NCBI RefSeq assembly: GCF_041080815.1 | Contig: NZ_CP160205.1 | Span: forward strand, 62,001-126,000 | DNA from: Mucilaginibacter yixingensis | GTDB taxonomy: Bacteria; Bacteroidota; Bacteroidia; Sphingobacteriales; Sphingobacteriaceae | Reading direction: 5' to 3' | DNA length: 64,000 nt | Shown here: one piece after another, positions 55,381 to 64,000 of the stretch | Layout: the number at the start of each line of letters is the position of its first letter | How positions within the stretch are numbered: position 1 is the first letter of the stretch | Notes under the pieces: generated by a model | Told to the model about the DNA's origin: nothing | Databases searched by the model: none | The model's input: only the letters and a program-made list of their open reading frames with translations | Translations under genes and position numbers: made by a program

Positions 55381-55388
55381 TATCTTTG
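55381..55388 (+). promoter_or_regulatory. Candidate promoter -7 box of scpA (TATCTTTG)
   Basis: Exact TAnnTTTG match ending 11 bases before the scpA ATG; would give a leader of only about five bases. Confidence 0.5.
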
Positions 55389-55399
55389 ACGCCTTTATT

Positions 55400-56140
55400 A
55401 TGACCGAGGAAAGTTTCGAAATAAAGATCCCGCAGTTTGAAGGTCCGTTTGACCTGCTCCTGTTCTTCATAGAACGGGATGAGCTGGATATTCAGGATAT
55501 TTCCATCACCAGTATTACTAACGACTTCTTGGACTTCATCCACCAGATGAACAGCCTGAACATGGAGATTGCCAGCGAATTTATCTTTGTGGCTGCCACC
55601 CTGATGCGCATCAAGGCCAAAATGCTGCTGCCGCGGCACGAGGTAGACGAGCAGGGCAACGAGATTGACCCGAAAGAAGAGCTGATTCGTAAACTGGTAG
55701 AATACAAACGTTTCAAACTGATCTGCGAAGAATTGCGCCCAATGGAAGAAGAGCGCATGAAGCAGGAGAAACGCGGTAACATCAAATTTGATGTAGAGCA
55801 GGTGGAACGTGTTACCACCCCGGGCGAAGAGCTCTCCTCATTAACCCTGTACCGCTTGATGACGGTTTACGAGCGCCTGAACCGCCGCTGGATGAGCCGC
55901 AGCGAAGAGGTGACCCACACCGTGGTGCAATACCCTTACACCATAGAAAAGCAAAAGAAAGTAATCAACGAGTTGCTGAGCATCAACAGCCGACTGGATT
56001 TCCGGGCGTTTGTGAGTAATTCTGAAAATAAGGTGCACTTTGTCTACAACTTCCTGGCCATGCTGGAAATGTTACAGCAGGAGTTATTGAATATTCAGAT
56101 TGGATTGGGCTTTAATAACTTTTGGGTGGAAGTGAAGTAA
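55400..56140 (+). CDS. scpA: Segregation and condensation protein A
   Basis: Kleisin of 246 residues that bridges SMC heads in chromosome condensation. FEIKIPQFEGPFDLLLFFIERDELDI at the N-terminus and the winged-helix C-terminus (RFRAFVSNSENKVHFVYNFLAMLEML-like, LLNIQIG) are typical. scpB and smc are not in the window. Followed by a strong terminator set between repeat elements. Confidence 0.95.
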   Translation: MTEESFEIKIPQFEGPFDLLLFFIERDELDIQDISITSITNDFLDFIHQMNSLNMEIASEFIFVAATLMRIKAKMLLPRHEVDEQGNEIDPKEELIRKLVEYKRFKLICEELRPMEEERMKQEKRGNIKFDVEQVERVTTPGEELSSLTLYRLMTVYERLNRRWMSRSEEVTHTVVQYPYTIEKQKKVINELLSINSRLDFRAFVSNSENKVHFVYNFLAMLEMLQQELLNIQIGLGFNNFWVEVK

Positions 56141-56174
56141 GAGTTGCCCGTTGCCTGGATAATTTGATTTTTGA

Positions 56175-56225
56175 CGGCGGCCAGAGGCCGCGGGATAGTC
56201 ATCACTCGCGAAGACGCGAGCGATG
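56175..56225 (-). repeat. REP-like double-hairpin element, family D, copy 2
   Basis: Reverse orientation copy; a 49-base core is identical to 11275-11331. Hairpins GCGGCC-AGA-GGCCGC and CTCGCG-AAGA-CGCGAG. Confidence 0.8.
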
Positions 56226-56240
56226 GCAAGAAATCAAAAC

Positions 56241-56278
56241 AAACAAGAAAAGCGGCCTTTGCCGCTTTTCTTGTTTGT
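56241..56278 (+). terminator. Terminator of scpA, set between two family-D elements
   Basis: Perfect 16-bp stem (56241-56256 with 56261-56276), loop CTTT. A-rich on one side and T-rich on the other, so it may act in both directions. Confidence 0.85.
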
Positions 56279-56287
56279 TAAACCCGC

Positions 56288-56340
56288 AGTCGCTCGGCTC
56301 CAGCCGAGTGGCACGCTATCCCGCGGCCTCTGGCCGCCGT
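56288..56340 (+). repeat. REP-like double-hairpin element, family D, copy 3
   Basis: Same right half as copy 1 (CTATCCCGCGGCCTCTGGCCGCC) but its first hairpin reads CTCGGCT-CC-AGCCGAG instead of CTCGCG-TCTT-CGCGAG. Base changes on both sides of the stem keep pairing intact. Opposed to copy 2 in a head-to-head arrangement. Confidence 0.75.
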
Positions 56341-56345
56341 AAAAA

Positions 56346-56530
56346 TTACAGTTTCTTTACTTTAAAATCATATTTGGTTTGAGGAGTAATCATCAGAATG
56401 CCATACTGTGGATACAGAGTTGTGCCAACTCTTAGTGAATAAACGCCCGCGTCCGGCAAATAGCCTCGCATTGCAAGCAGTCTGCTATAGCTTGCAAAAG
56501 GCTCACTATAAACCACTAATCTCAAATCTC
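56346..56530 (-). pseudogene. Possible 3' gene remnant
   Basis: On the minus strand a frame ending at the TAA complementary to 56346 reads about 55 protein-like residues, including MRGYLPDAGVYSLRVGT, LYPQYGILMITPQTKYDF and the end KVKKL. Composition and strand pattern look coding, but the frame loses sense upstream near 56530. Its 3' end is flush with family-D copy 3. A truncated gene is the simplest reading; a 41-residue ORF from the ATG near 56466 is possible. Confidence 0.35.
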
Positions 56531-56568
56531 ATATCCCACATCTCAAATCTAAATCCTAAATTCGCGGG

Positions 56569-57840
56569 ATGAAAAGAGATAAACTGATATTTGATTTGTT
56601 AGCCGACGAGCAGGACCGCCAGGAAGAAGGTCTGGAACTCATTGCGTCTGAGAATTTTGTGAGCAAACAGGTGATGGAAGCAGCTGGTTCGGTTGCCACC
56701 AACAAATATGCCGAAGGCTTACCAGGCAAACGCTATTATGGCGGTTGCCAGATTGTAGACGAGATTGAGACCATCGCTATAGATCGTGCAAAACAACTTT
56801 TCAATGCCGCATGGGTAAACGTGCAGCCGCACTCTGGCGCACAGGCTAATGCCGCAGTAATGCTGGCTTGTCTGCAACCTGGCGATAAAATATTAGGTTT
56901 CGATCTTTCTCACGGCGGTCACCTTACCCACGGTTCGCCGGTTAACTACTCTGGTAAAATTTACAAGCCTTTCTTTTACGGTGTAAAAAAAGAAACCGGT
57001 TATATCGATTACGATCAACTGAAAGAAGTTGCGCTGAAAGAAAAACCAAAAATGATCATCTGCGGTGCTTCGGCTTACTCGCGCGATTGGGATTATGCTT
57101 TCATCCGCAGCGTGGCTGACGAGATTGGTGCGCTGGTACTGGCTGATATTTCTCACCCGGCCGGCCTGATTGCCCGCGGTTTACTGACCGATCCGCTGCC
57201 ACATTGCCACATCGTTACTACCACTACCCACAAAACCCTGCGCGGTCCACGTGGCGGTATGATTATGATGGGGAAAGATTTTGAAAACCCATGGGGTTTA
57301 AAAACACCAAAAGGCGAAGTTAGAATGATGTCTAACCTGTTGGATATGGCTGTTTTCCCAGGTACACAAGGTGGCCCGCTGGAGCACATCATCGCTGCTA
57401 AAGCCGTTGCTTATGGCGAGGCATTGAGCGATAGCTATATGAAATATGTATTGCAGGTAAAACAAAATGCCCAGGCTATGGCTAAAGCGTTGGTTGCCAA
57501 AGGTTATGATATTATTTCTGGCGGTACAGACAACCACCTGATGCTGATTGACCTGCGTAACAAAGGTATCACCGGTAAAGCTGCTGAGCAGGCACTGGTA
57601 AATGCCGATATCACTGTAAACAAAAACATGGTTCCGTTTGATGATAAATCACCGTTTGTAACTTCGGGTATCCGTGTAGGTACTGCTGCTGTTACCAGCC
57701 GTGGTATGAAAGAGAAACAAATGGAAGAGATTGTTGACCTGATTGACCAGGTGATAACTAACCCAGAATCAGAACAATCGCTTAAGAAAGTACGTAAACA
57801 TGTACACGCGTTAACAGAGAAGTTTCCGCTGTATAAGTAA
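56569..57840 (+). CDS. glyA: Serine hydroxymethyltransferase
   Basis: PLP enzyme of 423 residues converting serine and tetrahydrofolate to glycine and methylene-tetrahydrofolate. [16 protein letters not shown] at the start, [15 protein letters not shown], and the PLP-lysine in [17 protein letters not shown] are diagnostic. Its stop is five bases before the GTG of the histidine kinase gene, so the two are probably co-transcribed. Confidence 0.98.
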   Translation: MKRDKLIFDLLADEQDRQEEGLELIASENFVSKQVMEAAGSVATNKYAEGLPGKRYYGGCQIVDEIETIAIDRAKQLFNAAWVNVQPHSGAQANAAVMLACLQPGDKILGFDLSHGGHLTHGSPVNYSGKIYKPFFYGVKKETGYIDYDQLKEVALKEKPKMIICGASAYSRDWDYAFIRSVADEIGALVLADISHPAGLIARGLLTDPLPHCHIVTTTTHKTLRGPRGGMIMMGKDFENPWGLKTPKGEVRMMSNLLDMAVFPGTQGGPLEHIIAAKAVAYGEALSDSYMKYVLQVKQNAQAMAKALVAKGYDIISGGTDNHLMLIDLRNKGITGKAAEQALVNADITVNKNMVPFDDKSPFVTSGIRVGTAAVTSRGMKEKQMEEIVDLIDQVITNPESEQSLKKVRKHVHALTEKFPLYK

Positions 57841-57845
57841 TATAA

Positions 57846-60800
57846 GTGGCAGAGCATTCCCCTATTCCTGCAAATGAGCAACAACGACTTGAAGCACTAA
57901 GATCATACGATATCTTAGATACTGCACCAGAAGCAGTGTATGATGCCATCACCAGATTGGCATCATACATTTGCCAGGTGCCCATGGCTGCTATTACCCT
58001 GATTGATAGCGACAGGCAATGGCTCAAGTCAAGAATAGGGTTTGATATCACCGAAACTCCCCGTGCCGAGGCATTTTGCCGTTACACTATTTTAGATGAC
58101 GTGATCCTGGAGGTGCCAGACACCCGCGAGGATGCCAAATTTGCCAATAGCGATTATGTTACCCCGATAGACGGCATCCGCTTTTATGCAGGTGCTCCGC
58201 TGATTGATGAGAGCGGCTACCGATTGGGTTCGCTCTGCGTAATTGATAATAAGCCCCGGAAACTTACCGAAGAGCAGCGCGATGCCTTGCGGACGCTCTC
58301 GGTAGAAGTTATTTCCCACCTCACCCTTCGTAAGCAAAAGGCCGAACTGGAGCTAACCGTTCTGCGCCATCAGGAGTTTTTTAACCTGTTTAATAATTCG
58401 CCCGATATTCATTGCATTGTTAATGCCAATACCGATGTTGATATAGCCAATGAGGCCTTCAGCAGCATTTTAGAGCATACGCTGGATGAGGTGATTGGCA
58501 AGCCTCTCTGGAACTTCCTGGCATTTGATAGTGATGATCTCCGCATATTCAGGCGGCATTTTGATTCAAGAAAAAGCTTCGAGCTGGAAACCCGTATAAA
58601 AACAGGTGCCGACGAAGCAAAGTGGATTGATTGGTGTGTGTCATGTAAAAACGGCAAATGGTACGTTAGCGGCAGAGATATCACTTACCAAAAACAGATC
58701 CTGGCCAATTTGCAGGAGCTTTCTACCGTGGCCAGCAAGATTAGCAATGGTGTTGCCATTATGAATGCGGATAACCAGGCCATTTGGATTAACGATGCGT
58801 TTACCCGCCTTACCGGTTATACAATTGATGATATTCGTGGTAAGCAATTCCAGGAGTTGTTACAGGGCGACTATCATAATAATCTGTTCCGCCAGAAAAC
58901 GGACGATCTGGTGCGCTCGCAAAAGCCATTTGATATAGAACTGCATGTTAACCATAAAGATGGTCGCCCGCTTTGGGTATCAGTCACCAGTTCTGTGGTG
59001 TTTGATGAGGCGGGCAATGTAGAGAAATATATCAAAGTACTCAGCGATATCACCGCGCGCAAGCAAGCCGAGCAGGAGCTGAATATCCTCACGTTTGCTG
59101 CCCGAAAATCGCCGGGAGGCATTATGATTCGCGACCGCGAGGCCCGCGTGTTGTGGATGAACGAAAGTTTTGAGAAAATAACCGGCTATACGTTAAAGGA
59201 GATGAAGGGTAAAACCTTCGGTGCCAAATTAATTGGCGAAGAAAGTAACCATGAACTGTTTGCCAAGGCGGTAGAGGCGGTAAAGAACAACCAGTCTTAT
59301 GAGCTGGAAATGAAGATCTACCGTAAAGATGGTACGCCGTTCTGGGCGTCAATGTCAAACAGTCCGATATTAAACGAAGACGGGCAGGCTGACCGACAGG
59401 TAGGAGTGATGACTGATGTTACCCAGCGTAAGCAGGCAGAACAACAGCTCAAAATGCTCTCGCTTGTGGCCAGCAGCACTACCAGCGGTGTAGTAATTAA
59501 CGATGCCGATGGCAATGTGGAATGGGTAAACGATGCCTTCCATGACATTACCGGTTATACGATTGACGAAGTGCGGCACCAGCATCTGGGCGACGTTATT
59601 AAAGGTGAACTAACAGACGTAAGCCTCATAGAGAAAGCCCGTGAGCTATCGCGCAATAAACAATCATTCGAAGTAGATGTGCTGGTTTACCGTAAGGATG
59701 GCCAGCCCTTGTGGATCTCGGTTATCAACTCCGTGATTTTGGGTGGCGACGGCCAGGTAGAGAAATATATTGAAGTAATTATTGACATTACCGCCAAAAA
59801 GAAGGCCGAGCTGGAGCTGATTGCCGCAAAAGAAGAAGCATTGCAGTTGGGCAGAGCCAAAGAGATGTTTATCTCGGTAATGAGTCATGAGATCCGTACG
59901 CCGCTAAATGCAGTGATCGGCATGTCGCGTTTGTTGCTGGAAGATAATCCGCTGCCATCGCAGCAGGAGAATTTGAGTGTGCTGAAATTCTCGGCAGAGA
60001 ACCTGATGATGCTGATTAACGACGTGCTTGATTTTACCAAGATTGAGACCGGTAACATCCAGTTGGAAAAAGCCAAGGTTGATCTGCGCGAGTTGGTGCA
60101 AAGCGTTGCCGCCTCTATGCGCTTTAAGGCTCAGGAAAAAAATATCTATGTAAAATGTAATATAGATGAGGCCGTTCCGCCATTGATTTTAGGCGATAGC
60201 ACCCGCCTGGTGCAGATTTTGCTTAACCTGGTGGGTAACGCCATTAAATTTACCGGGCAGGGCGGCGTAAGCATTGATTTAAAAGTAATTGAACAAAATA
60301 CCGACGTTGTACGTATAAGATTTGGAGTGGCCGATACCGGCATTGGCATTGCGCCGGAAAAGGTAAATACCATATTTGAGTTGTGGAAGCAGGCCGAAAC
60401 CGATACTACCCGCAAATATGGCGGAACGGGACTTGGTTTGGCAATAAGCAAACGATTAGTAACTTTGCATGACTCGCGGATAAATGTGGATAGTGTTGTT
60501 GGGCACGGATCTACTTTTTGGTTCACCATCTCATTTAGCAAGCCATTAGACAATTTAAGCAGTACTCAAAAATTAGTGGAAGCAGGATTAAAGATAAACA
60601 TACTGGTGGTTGACGATAACCAGATCAACCGGTTGCTCATCAATAAAGTATTGAAGAAATGGGGCGCCGATGCCGATTTTGCCGAAAATGGCGCAGAGGC
60701 TGTTGATATGATTAAAGCTAAACAAAACTATGATGTGGTGCTGATGGATATCCACATGCCTGTTATGGGCGGATTGGAGGCCACACGGGTGCTGCGTGCT

Positions 60801-60965
60801 ATGCCAGAGTCTTATTTTCAGCAGTTACCTATCATTGCCCTTACTGCATCTATGCTCAATAATCAGATGAATGAGATTGGCGGCGCCGGAATGAACGATT
60901 ATGTGCTAAAACCCTTCAACCCGAAAACCCTTTACGATAAACTGGCCCGCTACCAGCAGCAATAA
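57846..60965 (+). CDS. Hybrid sensor histidine kinase/response regulator with GAF and four PAS domains
   Basis: Cytoplasmic signalling protein of 1039 residues without membrane helices. Order: GAF (about 15-160), four PAS/PAC units (about 165-290, 292-408, 412-530, 534-652; three closing with DITARKQAEQEL-like blocks), HisKA with phosphoacceptor His681 in MSHEIRTPLNA, HATPase (about 780-895) and a receiver with Asp923-Asp924 and phosphoacceptor Asp968 in VLMDIHMPVMGG. It starts with GTG, five bases after glyA. The input signal is unknown (redox, light or small ligand possible). An in-frame ATG is not available upstream of the GAF domain. Confidence 0.95.
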   Translation: MAEHSPIPANEQQRLEALRSYDILDTAPEAVYDAITRLASYICQVPMAAITLIDSDRQWLKSRIGFDITETPRAEAFCRYTILDDVILEVPDTREDAKFANSDYVTPIDGIRFYAGAPLIDESGYRLGSLCVIDNKPRKLTEEQRDALRTLSVEVISHLTLRKQKAELELTVLRHQEFFNLFNNSPDIHCIVNANTDVDIANEAFSSILEHTLDEVIGKPLWNFLAFDSDDLRIFRRHFDSRKSFELETRIKTGADEAKWIDWCVSCKNGKWYVSGRDITYQKQILANLQELSTVASKISNGVAIMNADNQAIWINDAFTRLTGYTIDDIRGKQFQELLQGDYHNNLFRQKTDDLVRSQKPFDIELHVNHKDGRPLWVSVTSSVVFDEAGNVEKYIKVLSDITARKQAEQELNILTFAARKSPGGIMIRDREARVLWMNESFEKITGYTLKEMKGKTFGAKLIGEESNHELFAKAVEAVKNNQSYELEMKIYRKDGTPFWASMSNSPILNEDGQADRQVGVMTDVTQRKQAEQQLKMLSLVASSTTSGVVINDADGNVEWVNDAFHDITGYTIDEVRHQHLGDVIKGELTDVSLIEKARELSRNKQSFEVDVLVYRKDGQPLWISVINSVILGGDGQVEKYIEVIIDITAKKKAELELIAAKEEALQLGRAKEMFISVMSHEIRTPLNAVIGMSRLLLEDNPLPSQQENLSVLKFSAENLMMLINDVLDFTKIETGNIQLEKAKVDLRELVQSVAASMRFKAQEKNIYVKCNIDEAVPPLILGDSTRLVQILLNLVGNAIKFTGQGGVSIDLKVIEQNTDVVRIRFGVADTGIGIAPEKVNTIFELWKQAETDTTRKYGGTGLGLAISKRLVTLHDSRINVDSVVGHGSTFWFTISFSKPLDNLSSTQKLVEAGLKINILVVDDNQINRLLINKVLKKWGADADFAENGAEAVDMIKAKQNYDVVLMDIHMPVMGGLEATRVLRAMPESYFQQLPIIALTASMLNNQMNEIGGAGMNDYVLKPFNPKTLYDKLARYQQQ

Positions 60966-61315
60966 GGCACAAAAAAAGGCAGGATATTGTTACATAACCC
61001 CTGCCTTAACCAATTATAATTAAACGCTCCATTTACTTATACGCGCAGGGGTCTAAAAGGTTTTATATTTTCTATTAATTTTTTGATAAAAGTTAACCGA
61101 TGGTTTTCCGGATGTCATATCGACCGACGGGAGAACTATTCTCTTGAGCGATAGCGAAAAAATCGTTTCGGTTGAACGAAGTGAAAATCTTAGACGTTTG
61201 TTAGATAAATGGAATGGTTAGCAGGAGGCTTGTTCATCGTCTAAGATTCCTCCTCACCCCAACGCTCAAGCCAACCCGAGTTCGTTCGGAATGACAATTG
61301 GATAGGATCTTGTTG
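60966..61315. other. Gap after the histidine kinase with hairpins and repeats
   Basis: No gene. A stem AAGGCAGG/CCTGCCTT (60977-61007) next to seven A suggests a terminator working mainly on the minus strand, or a weak one on the plus strand. From about 61113 to 61295 lies a repeat with GTCAT...ATGAC ends and an inner AATCTTAGACG/CGTCTAAGATT pair (61186-61196 with 61238-61248), resembling family A. Confidence 0.55.
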
Positions 61316-62014
61316 TTATTCTGTATACGCAATCGTCGCAATAAATAATTTAACCCCCGGTACCTGCAATAACACCGCTCCGCAAGCCTCCAGTGTGGCC
61401 CCAGTGGTCATAATATCATCTACCAATAAAATATTTTTGTCAATCAACTGATCCGGATTTTTTATGGTGAAGACAGATTGCATGTTTTCTGCACGTTCTG
61501 CACGCGATTTTTTGGTTTGTGTTTTGGTTGCCTTAACACGGATGAGGTTATCGGTAACAACCCGGGCCAATAACTTTTCTGTCAATCCTTCCGCAAAATG
61601 TGTGCTCTGGTTATAGCCGCGTTTTCGCAGCCGGCTTTTATGTAGAGGTACCGGGATAATCAAATCAATTTGCCCAAATGTTGCTGATGCTTGTAGTTGA
61701 ATCGATGCCAGGCTCCCCAGCAAGTTGCCTACCTGTGGTTGATTTTTATATTTCAGTTGATGCATCAGTTGCTGCACCTTGCCGCCTTTGGTAAAGTAAA
61801 GCATGGAGTAAGCGGCCTCTACCGGGAGTTTGCCCCAGAATTGTTTGGCTACCAAATTATCAGCCTGTAAATGGAAATTGGTGTAGGGGAGATGGTACCT
61901 GCAATCGGTACAGATCAAATGCTCGCCGGTTACCAGTGACGTGCCGCAAGCCCTGCAAAGGTCAGGAAAGAGCAGCGATACAAAATCGGCCAGGTAACTG
62001 CGTAAGGTTTTCAC
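61316..62014 (-). CDS. ComF family phosphoribosyltransferase-like protein
   Basis: Cytoplasmic protein of 232 residues, homologous to ComF/GntX of DNA-uptake systems. A zinc-finger-like start CRACGTSLVTGEHLICTDC is followed by a PRTase domain with the PRPP loop ILLVDDIMTTGAT. Required for transformation in some bacteria; here the role (competence or nucleotide salvage) is unproven. No other competence gene is in the window. Confidence 0.9.
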   Translation of the reverse strand: MKTLRSYLADFVSLLFPDLCRACGTSLVTGEHLICTDCRYHLPYTNFHLQADNLVAKQFWGKLPVEAAYSMLYFTKGGKVQQLMHQLKYKNQPQVGNLLGSLASIQLQASATFGQIDLIIPVPLHKSRLRKRGYNQSTHFAEGLTEKLLARVVTDNLIRVKATKTQTKKSRAERAENMQSVFTIKNPDQLIDKNILLVDDIMTTGATLEACGAVLLQVPGVKLFIATIAYTE

Positions 62015-62047
62015 AGTAGGAAGATAGGGTTTTATAATTGTCTTTTT

Positions 62048-62113
62048 GTCATTGCGAGGAACAAGAGGGGGCTTCGTGCTAGATCCGCTCCCGCGGCACT
62101 GTTCGCAATGACA
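62048..62113. repeat. Family-A repeat (GTCATTGCGA inverted pair)
   Basis: GTCATTGCGA at 62048 and TCGCAATGAC ending at 62113 pair across a partly symmetrical centre. Same word as in 21259 and 23725. A further small palindrome AGCCACAAATATGTGGCT lies at about 62152-62169, and a family-F-like CTCTCCCTCGGAGAG near 62220. The 62015-62250 gap holds no gene. Confidence 0.65.
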
Positions 62114-62250
62114 ATGTTTTTAAATGATTGTAAGGGGGCCAAAAAGCAGGAGCCACAAATATGTGGCTCTACGAAAATATCTTATAATGCCCTTATGTTT
62201 CCTGCGTGATTTTCAGCCCCCTCTCCCTCGGAGAGGGCGGGGGGAGAGGT

Positions 62251-63303
62251 CTACGCCTGCTCTTTAATAGCTAACTGCCCGCACGCGGCATCAATATCCT
62301 TGCCACGGCTGCGGCGCACGTTGGTGATGATATTTTGCTTGCGCAGGTAAGCAGCAAAGGCCTCAATCTTATCCTCTTCGGCATTAATAAAGCTGGCGAA
62401 GGAGATGGGGTTGTACTCAATAATATTCACCTTGCAGGGCAGGTGTTTACAGAAGCGGGCCAGCTCCATGGCATCCTGTATGTTGTCATTAAAGTCATTA
62501 AAAACAATATACTCGTAGGTTACCGGGTTTTTGGTTTTGGCGTAGTAATATTTCAGCGCGTCGGCCAGGGCTTTGAGCGTGTTTTGCTCATTGATAGGCA
62601 TAATGGTGTTCCGCTTCTGGTCGTTAGCCGCATGTAATGAAAGCGCCAGGTTAAACTTTACGTTATCATCACCCAGTTTCCGAATCATTTTGGCAATGCC
62701 GGCGGTTGAAACCGTGATGCGCTTCGGCGCCATGTTCAGGCCTTCTTCTGAAGTGATTTTTTCGATAGACTTCATCATATTGGCGTAGTTGAGCAGCGGC
62801 TCGCCCATGCCCATGTAAACGATGTTACTGAGCGGGATACCATAGTTTTCCACAGCCTGCTGATTGATCAGCACTACCTGGTCATAAATTTCATCGGGAT
62901 TTAAGTTGCGTTTGCGCTCCATATAGCCCGTTGCACAAAATTTGCAGGTAAGGCTGCAGCCCACTTGAGAAGACACGCAAGCCGTCATACGCTCGGGTGT
63001 GGGAATTAAAACACCCTCAATCAGATGGCTATCGTGTAAAATAAAAGAATTTTTTATAGTTTTATCAGCACTAAACTGAGAGTTATGAATTTTTACGTTA
63101 TTGATGGTAAAAGTTTCATAAAGTTTAGTCCGAAGTTCTTTAGAAATATTGCTCATCTCATCGAAAGAAATGCATGATTTTTTCCAAAGCCACTCGTAAA
63201 CCTGCTTAGCACGAAAGGCTTTCTCGCCCATGGCAACAAACTGTTGTTGCAGCGCATCTAAGCTCAAGCTGCGGATATCTGTTTTACCTACTGTATTATT
63301 CAC
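62251..63303 (-). CDS. rlmN: Dual-specificity RNA methyltransferase RlmN
   Basis: Radical SAM enzyme of 350 residues methylating C2 of A2503 in 23S rRNA and A37 in some tRNAs. The iron-sulphur motif is CSLTCKFC; YMGMGEPLLNY, ISTAGI-type and the C-terminal methyl-carrying Cys in DIDAACGQLA are present. It starts with GTG; no ATG exists before the conserved SLSLDALQQQFVAMGEKAFRAKQ. Confidence 0.96.
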   Translation of the reverse strand: MNNTVGKTDIRSLSLDALQQQFVAMGEKAFRAKQVYEWLWKKSCISFDEMSNISKELRTKLYETFTINNVKIHNSQFSADKTIKNSFILHDSHLIEGVLIPTPERMTACVSSQVGCSLTCKFCATGYMERKRNLNPDEIYDQVVLINQQAVENYGIPLSNIVYMGMGEPLLNYANMMKSIEKITSEEGLNMAPKRITVSTAGIAKMIRKLGDDNVKFNLALSLHAANDQKRNTIMPINEQNTLKALADALKYYYAKTKNPVTYEYIVFNDFNDNIQDAMELARFCKHLPCKVNIIEYNPISFASFINAEEDKIEAFAAYLRKQNIITNVRRSRGKDIDAACGQLAIKEQA

Positions 63304-63307
63304 AATA

Positions 63308-63315
63308 CAAAGGTA
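63308..63315 (-). promoter_or_regulatory. Candidate promoter -7 box of rlmN (TACCTTTG)
   Basis: Exact match on the minus strand, four bases before the GTG start, which would make the transcript nearly leaderless. Confidence 0.45.
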
Positions 63316-63477
63316 CTCAATATTTTAAAAATCATTTTTTGAGAATGGTTTTTTGATTGTAAAATTAAAAAACAACAATCAAAGGTTAATTGTAGCTATC
63401 ATTGAAGTTAAAATATTTCATCGGATGGGTGCGAAATTTGAGGTGTTTCTGTTAAGGTGTGCCAAGTTTTATTTTAA

Positions 63478-64000
63478 ATGAAAAGTTTTAGAGCCGATTA
63501 CGTTTTCCCTGTTTGTGCCGATCCTGTTAAAAATGGAATAGTTACCGTTGATGACTTCGGTAAAATTGTCGCCATCAGCGACCAACCTTCAGACCACCAC
63601 AATCCTAATGCAGAGCACCTGCATGGCATCATTTGTCCCGGATTTGTGAACACCCATTGCCACCTCGAACTCTCGCACATGCAGGGTAAGGTAGAGAGGG
63701 GCACCGGGCTGGTTAATTTTATTAAAAATCTGCAAGCCCTGCGCAACAGCGAGCCCCGGGAAATTGAGGCCGCCGCCGCTGCTGCCGATGCTGCCATGTA
63801 TCAGCAAGGCATAGTTGCTGTTGGCGATATTTCTAATAGCACCATTACCGCGCCCATTAAAGCCCAGAGCAAGTTATACTATCATACGTTTGTAGAGGTC
63901 TTTAGCTTTACCCCCGCCCGTGCCGATGCCGCTTTTCAAAGCGCGCTGGAGATTGTGGAATATTTTAGACCGCTCCCGGCCTCAATTACGCCACATGCGC
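63478..64000 (+). CDS. Amidohydrolase family protein, 5' part (truncated by window end)
   Basis: Frame is open from ATG 63478 to the window end (174 residues). MKSFRADYVFPVCADPVKNG starts the small beta domain, and NTHCHLELSHMQGK supplies the HxH metal motif of the deaminase branch (ATZ/SsnA and aminodeoxyfutalosine deaminase-like). GVVAVGD-type strand follows. A role in menaquinone synthesis by the futalosine route is possible but not supported by neighbours. Confidence 0.8.
   Translation, partial: MKSFRADYVFPVCADPVKNGIVTVDDFGKIVAISDQPSDHHNPNAEHLHGIICPGFVNTHCHLELSHMQGKVERGTGLVNFIKNLQALRNSEPREIEAAAAAADAAMYQQGIVAVGDISNSTITAPIKAQSKLYYHTFVEVFSFTPARADAAFQSALEIVEYFRPLPASITPHA

Larger units (their letters stand above)
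56141..56568. other. scpA-glyA gap: repeats, terminator and a gene remnant
   Basis: Holds, in order, family-D repeat copy 2 (56175-56225), the scpA terminator, family-D copy 3 (56288-56340), a remnant reading frame on the minus strand (56346 to about 56530), and ATCTCAAATCT-type words (family E-like) up to the glyA start. TAAATTCG just before the glyA ATG resembles, but does not match, a -7 box. Confidence 0.6.

Noticed and set aside
1..64000. tRNA, rRNA, insertion sequence or prophage genes
   Set aside because: No cloverleaf-like sequence, rRNA segment, transposase or phage gene was recognised in any gap; a covariance-model search would be the decisive test for tRNAs.

Overview
The window looks like a chromosomal segment of a Bacteroidota bacterium, most probably Sphingobacteriaceae close to Mucilaginibacter or Pedobacter (inference from protein content; no 16S gene is present). 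Support comes from the Bacteroidota-type promoter box TAnnTTTG before several genes, the general scarcity of Shine-Dalgarno sequences, an OMP_b-brl_3 type TonB-linked barrel, LVIVD-repeat lipoproteins, a zinc-free S14 and L36, and ribosomal proteins with long low-complexity tails. No rRNA, tRNA, CRISPR array, transposase, integrase or prophage gene was seen.

Layout. 1-3.8 kb: the 3' end of feoB (iron uptake) and a TonB-linked outer-membrane barrel. 3.9-7.4 kb: an operon for a circularly permuted ATP-grasp enzyme, an alpha-E protein and a transglutaminase-like protease, a known but functionally unresolved peptide-modifying module. 7.7-9.3 kb: a secreted NTF2-like protein and a HAMP-only membrane protein that share an upstream motif. 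9.6-17.1 kb: cysS, then a mutL-rhomboid-rhomboid-EEP phosphatase operon and a glycosyltransferase. 17.3-23.7 kb: an amidohydrolase lipoprotein overlapping a serine hydrolase that looks like a shortened GH3/beta-lactamase fusion, a VOC protein, a class I glutamine amidotransferase and a YbdK-type carboxylate-amine ligase. 23.9-28.8 kb: typA, then a flippase-methyltransferase-glycosyltransferase surface-glycan operon. 28.8-31.2 kb: small exported and thioesterase genes and an inner-membrane protein carrying a TonB-plug-like motif.

31.4-46.9 kb: the S10-spc-alpha ribosomal supercluster (rplC to rplQ, with secY, map, infA and rpoA). It has at least one, probably two, internal promoters, and hairpins fill most of its longer spacers. 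rpsJ is absent from its head.

46.9-64 kb: an operon of two LVIVD lipoproteins plus a barrel-like exported protein, small ORFs, dnaK with an unusual upstream region, a GIY-YIG gene enclosed by 39-bp near-perfect inverted repeats, dxs, scpA, glyA, a large PAS-rich hybrid histidine kinase, comF, rlmN and the start of an amidohydrolase.

The most distinctive non-coding feature is a dense set of intergenic palindromic repeats of at least five families. The best candidate for something undescribed is the GIY-YIG gene enclosed by one of these families at 52.1-52.8 kb, which is organised like a small mobile unit or like a nuclease/REP-element pair.
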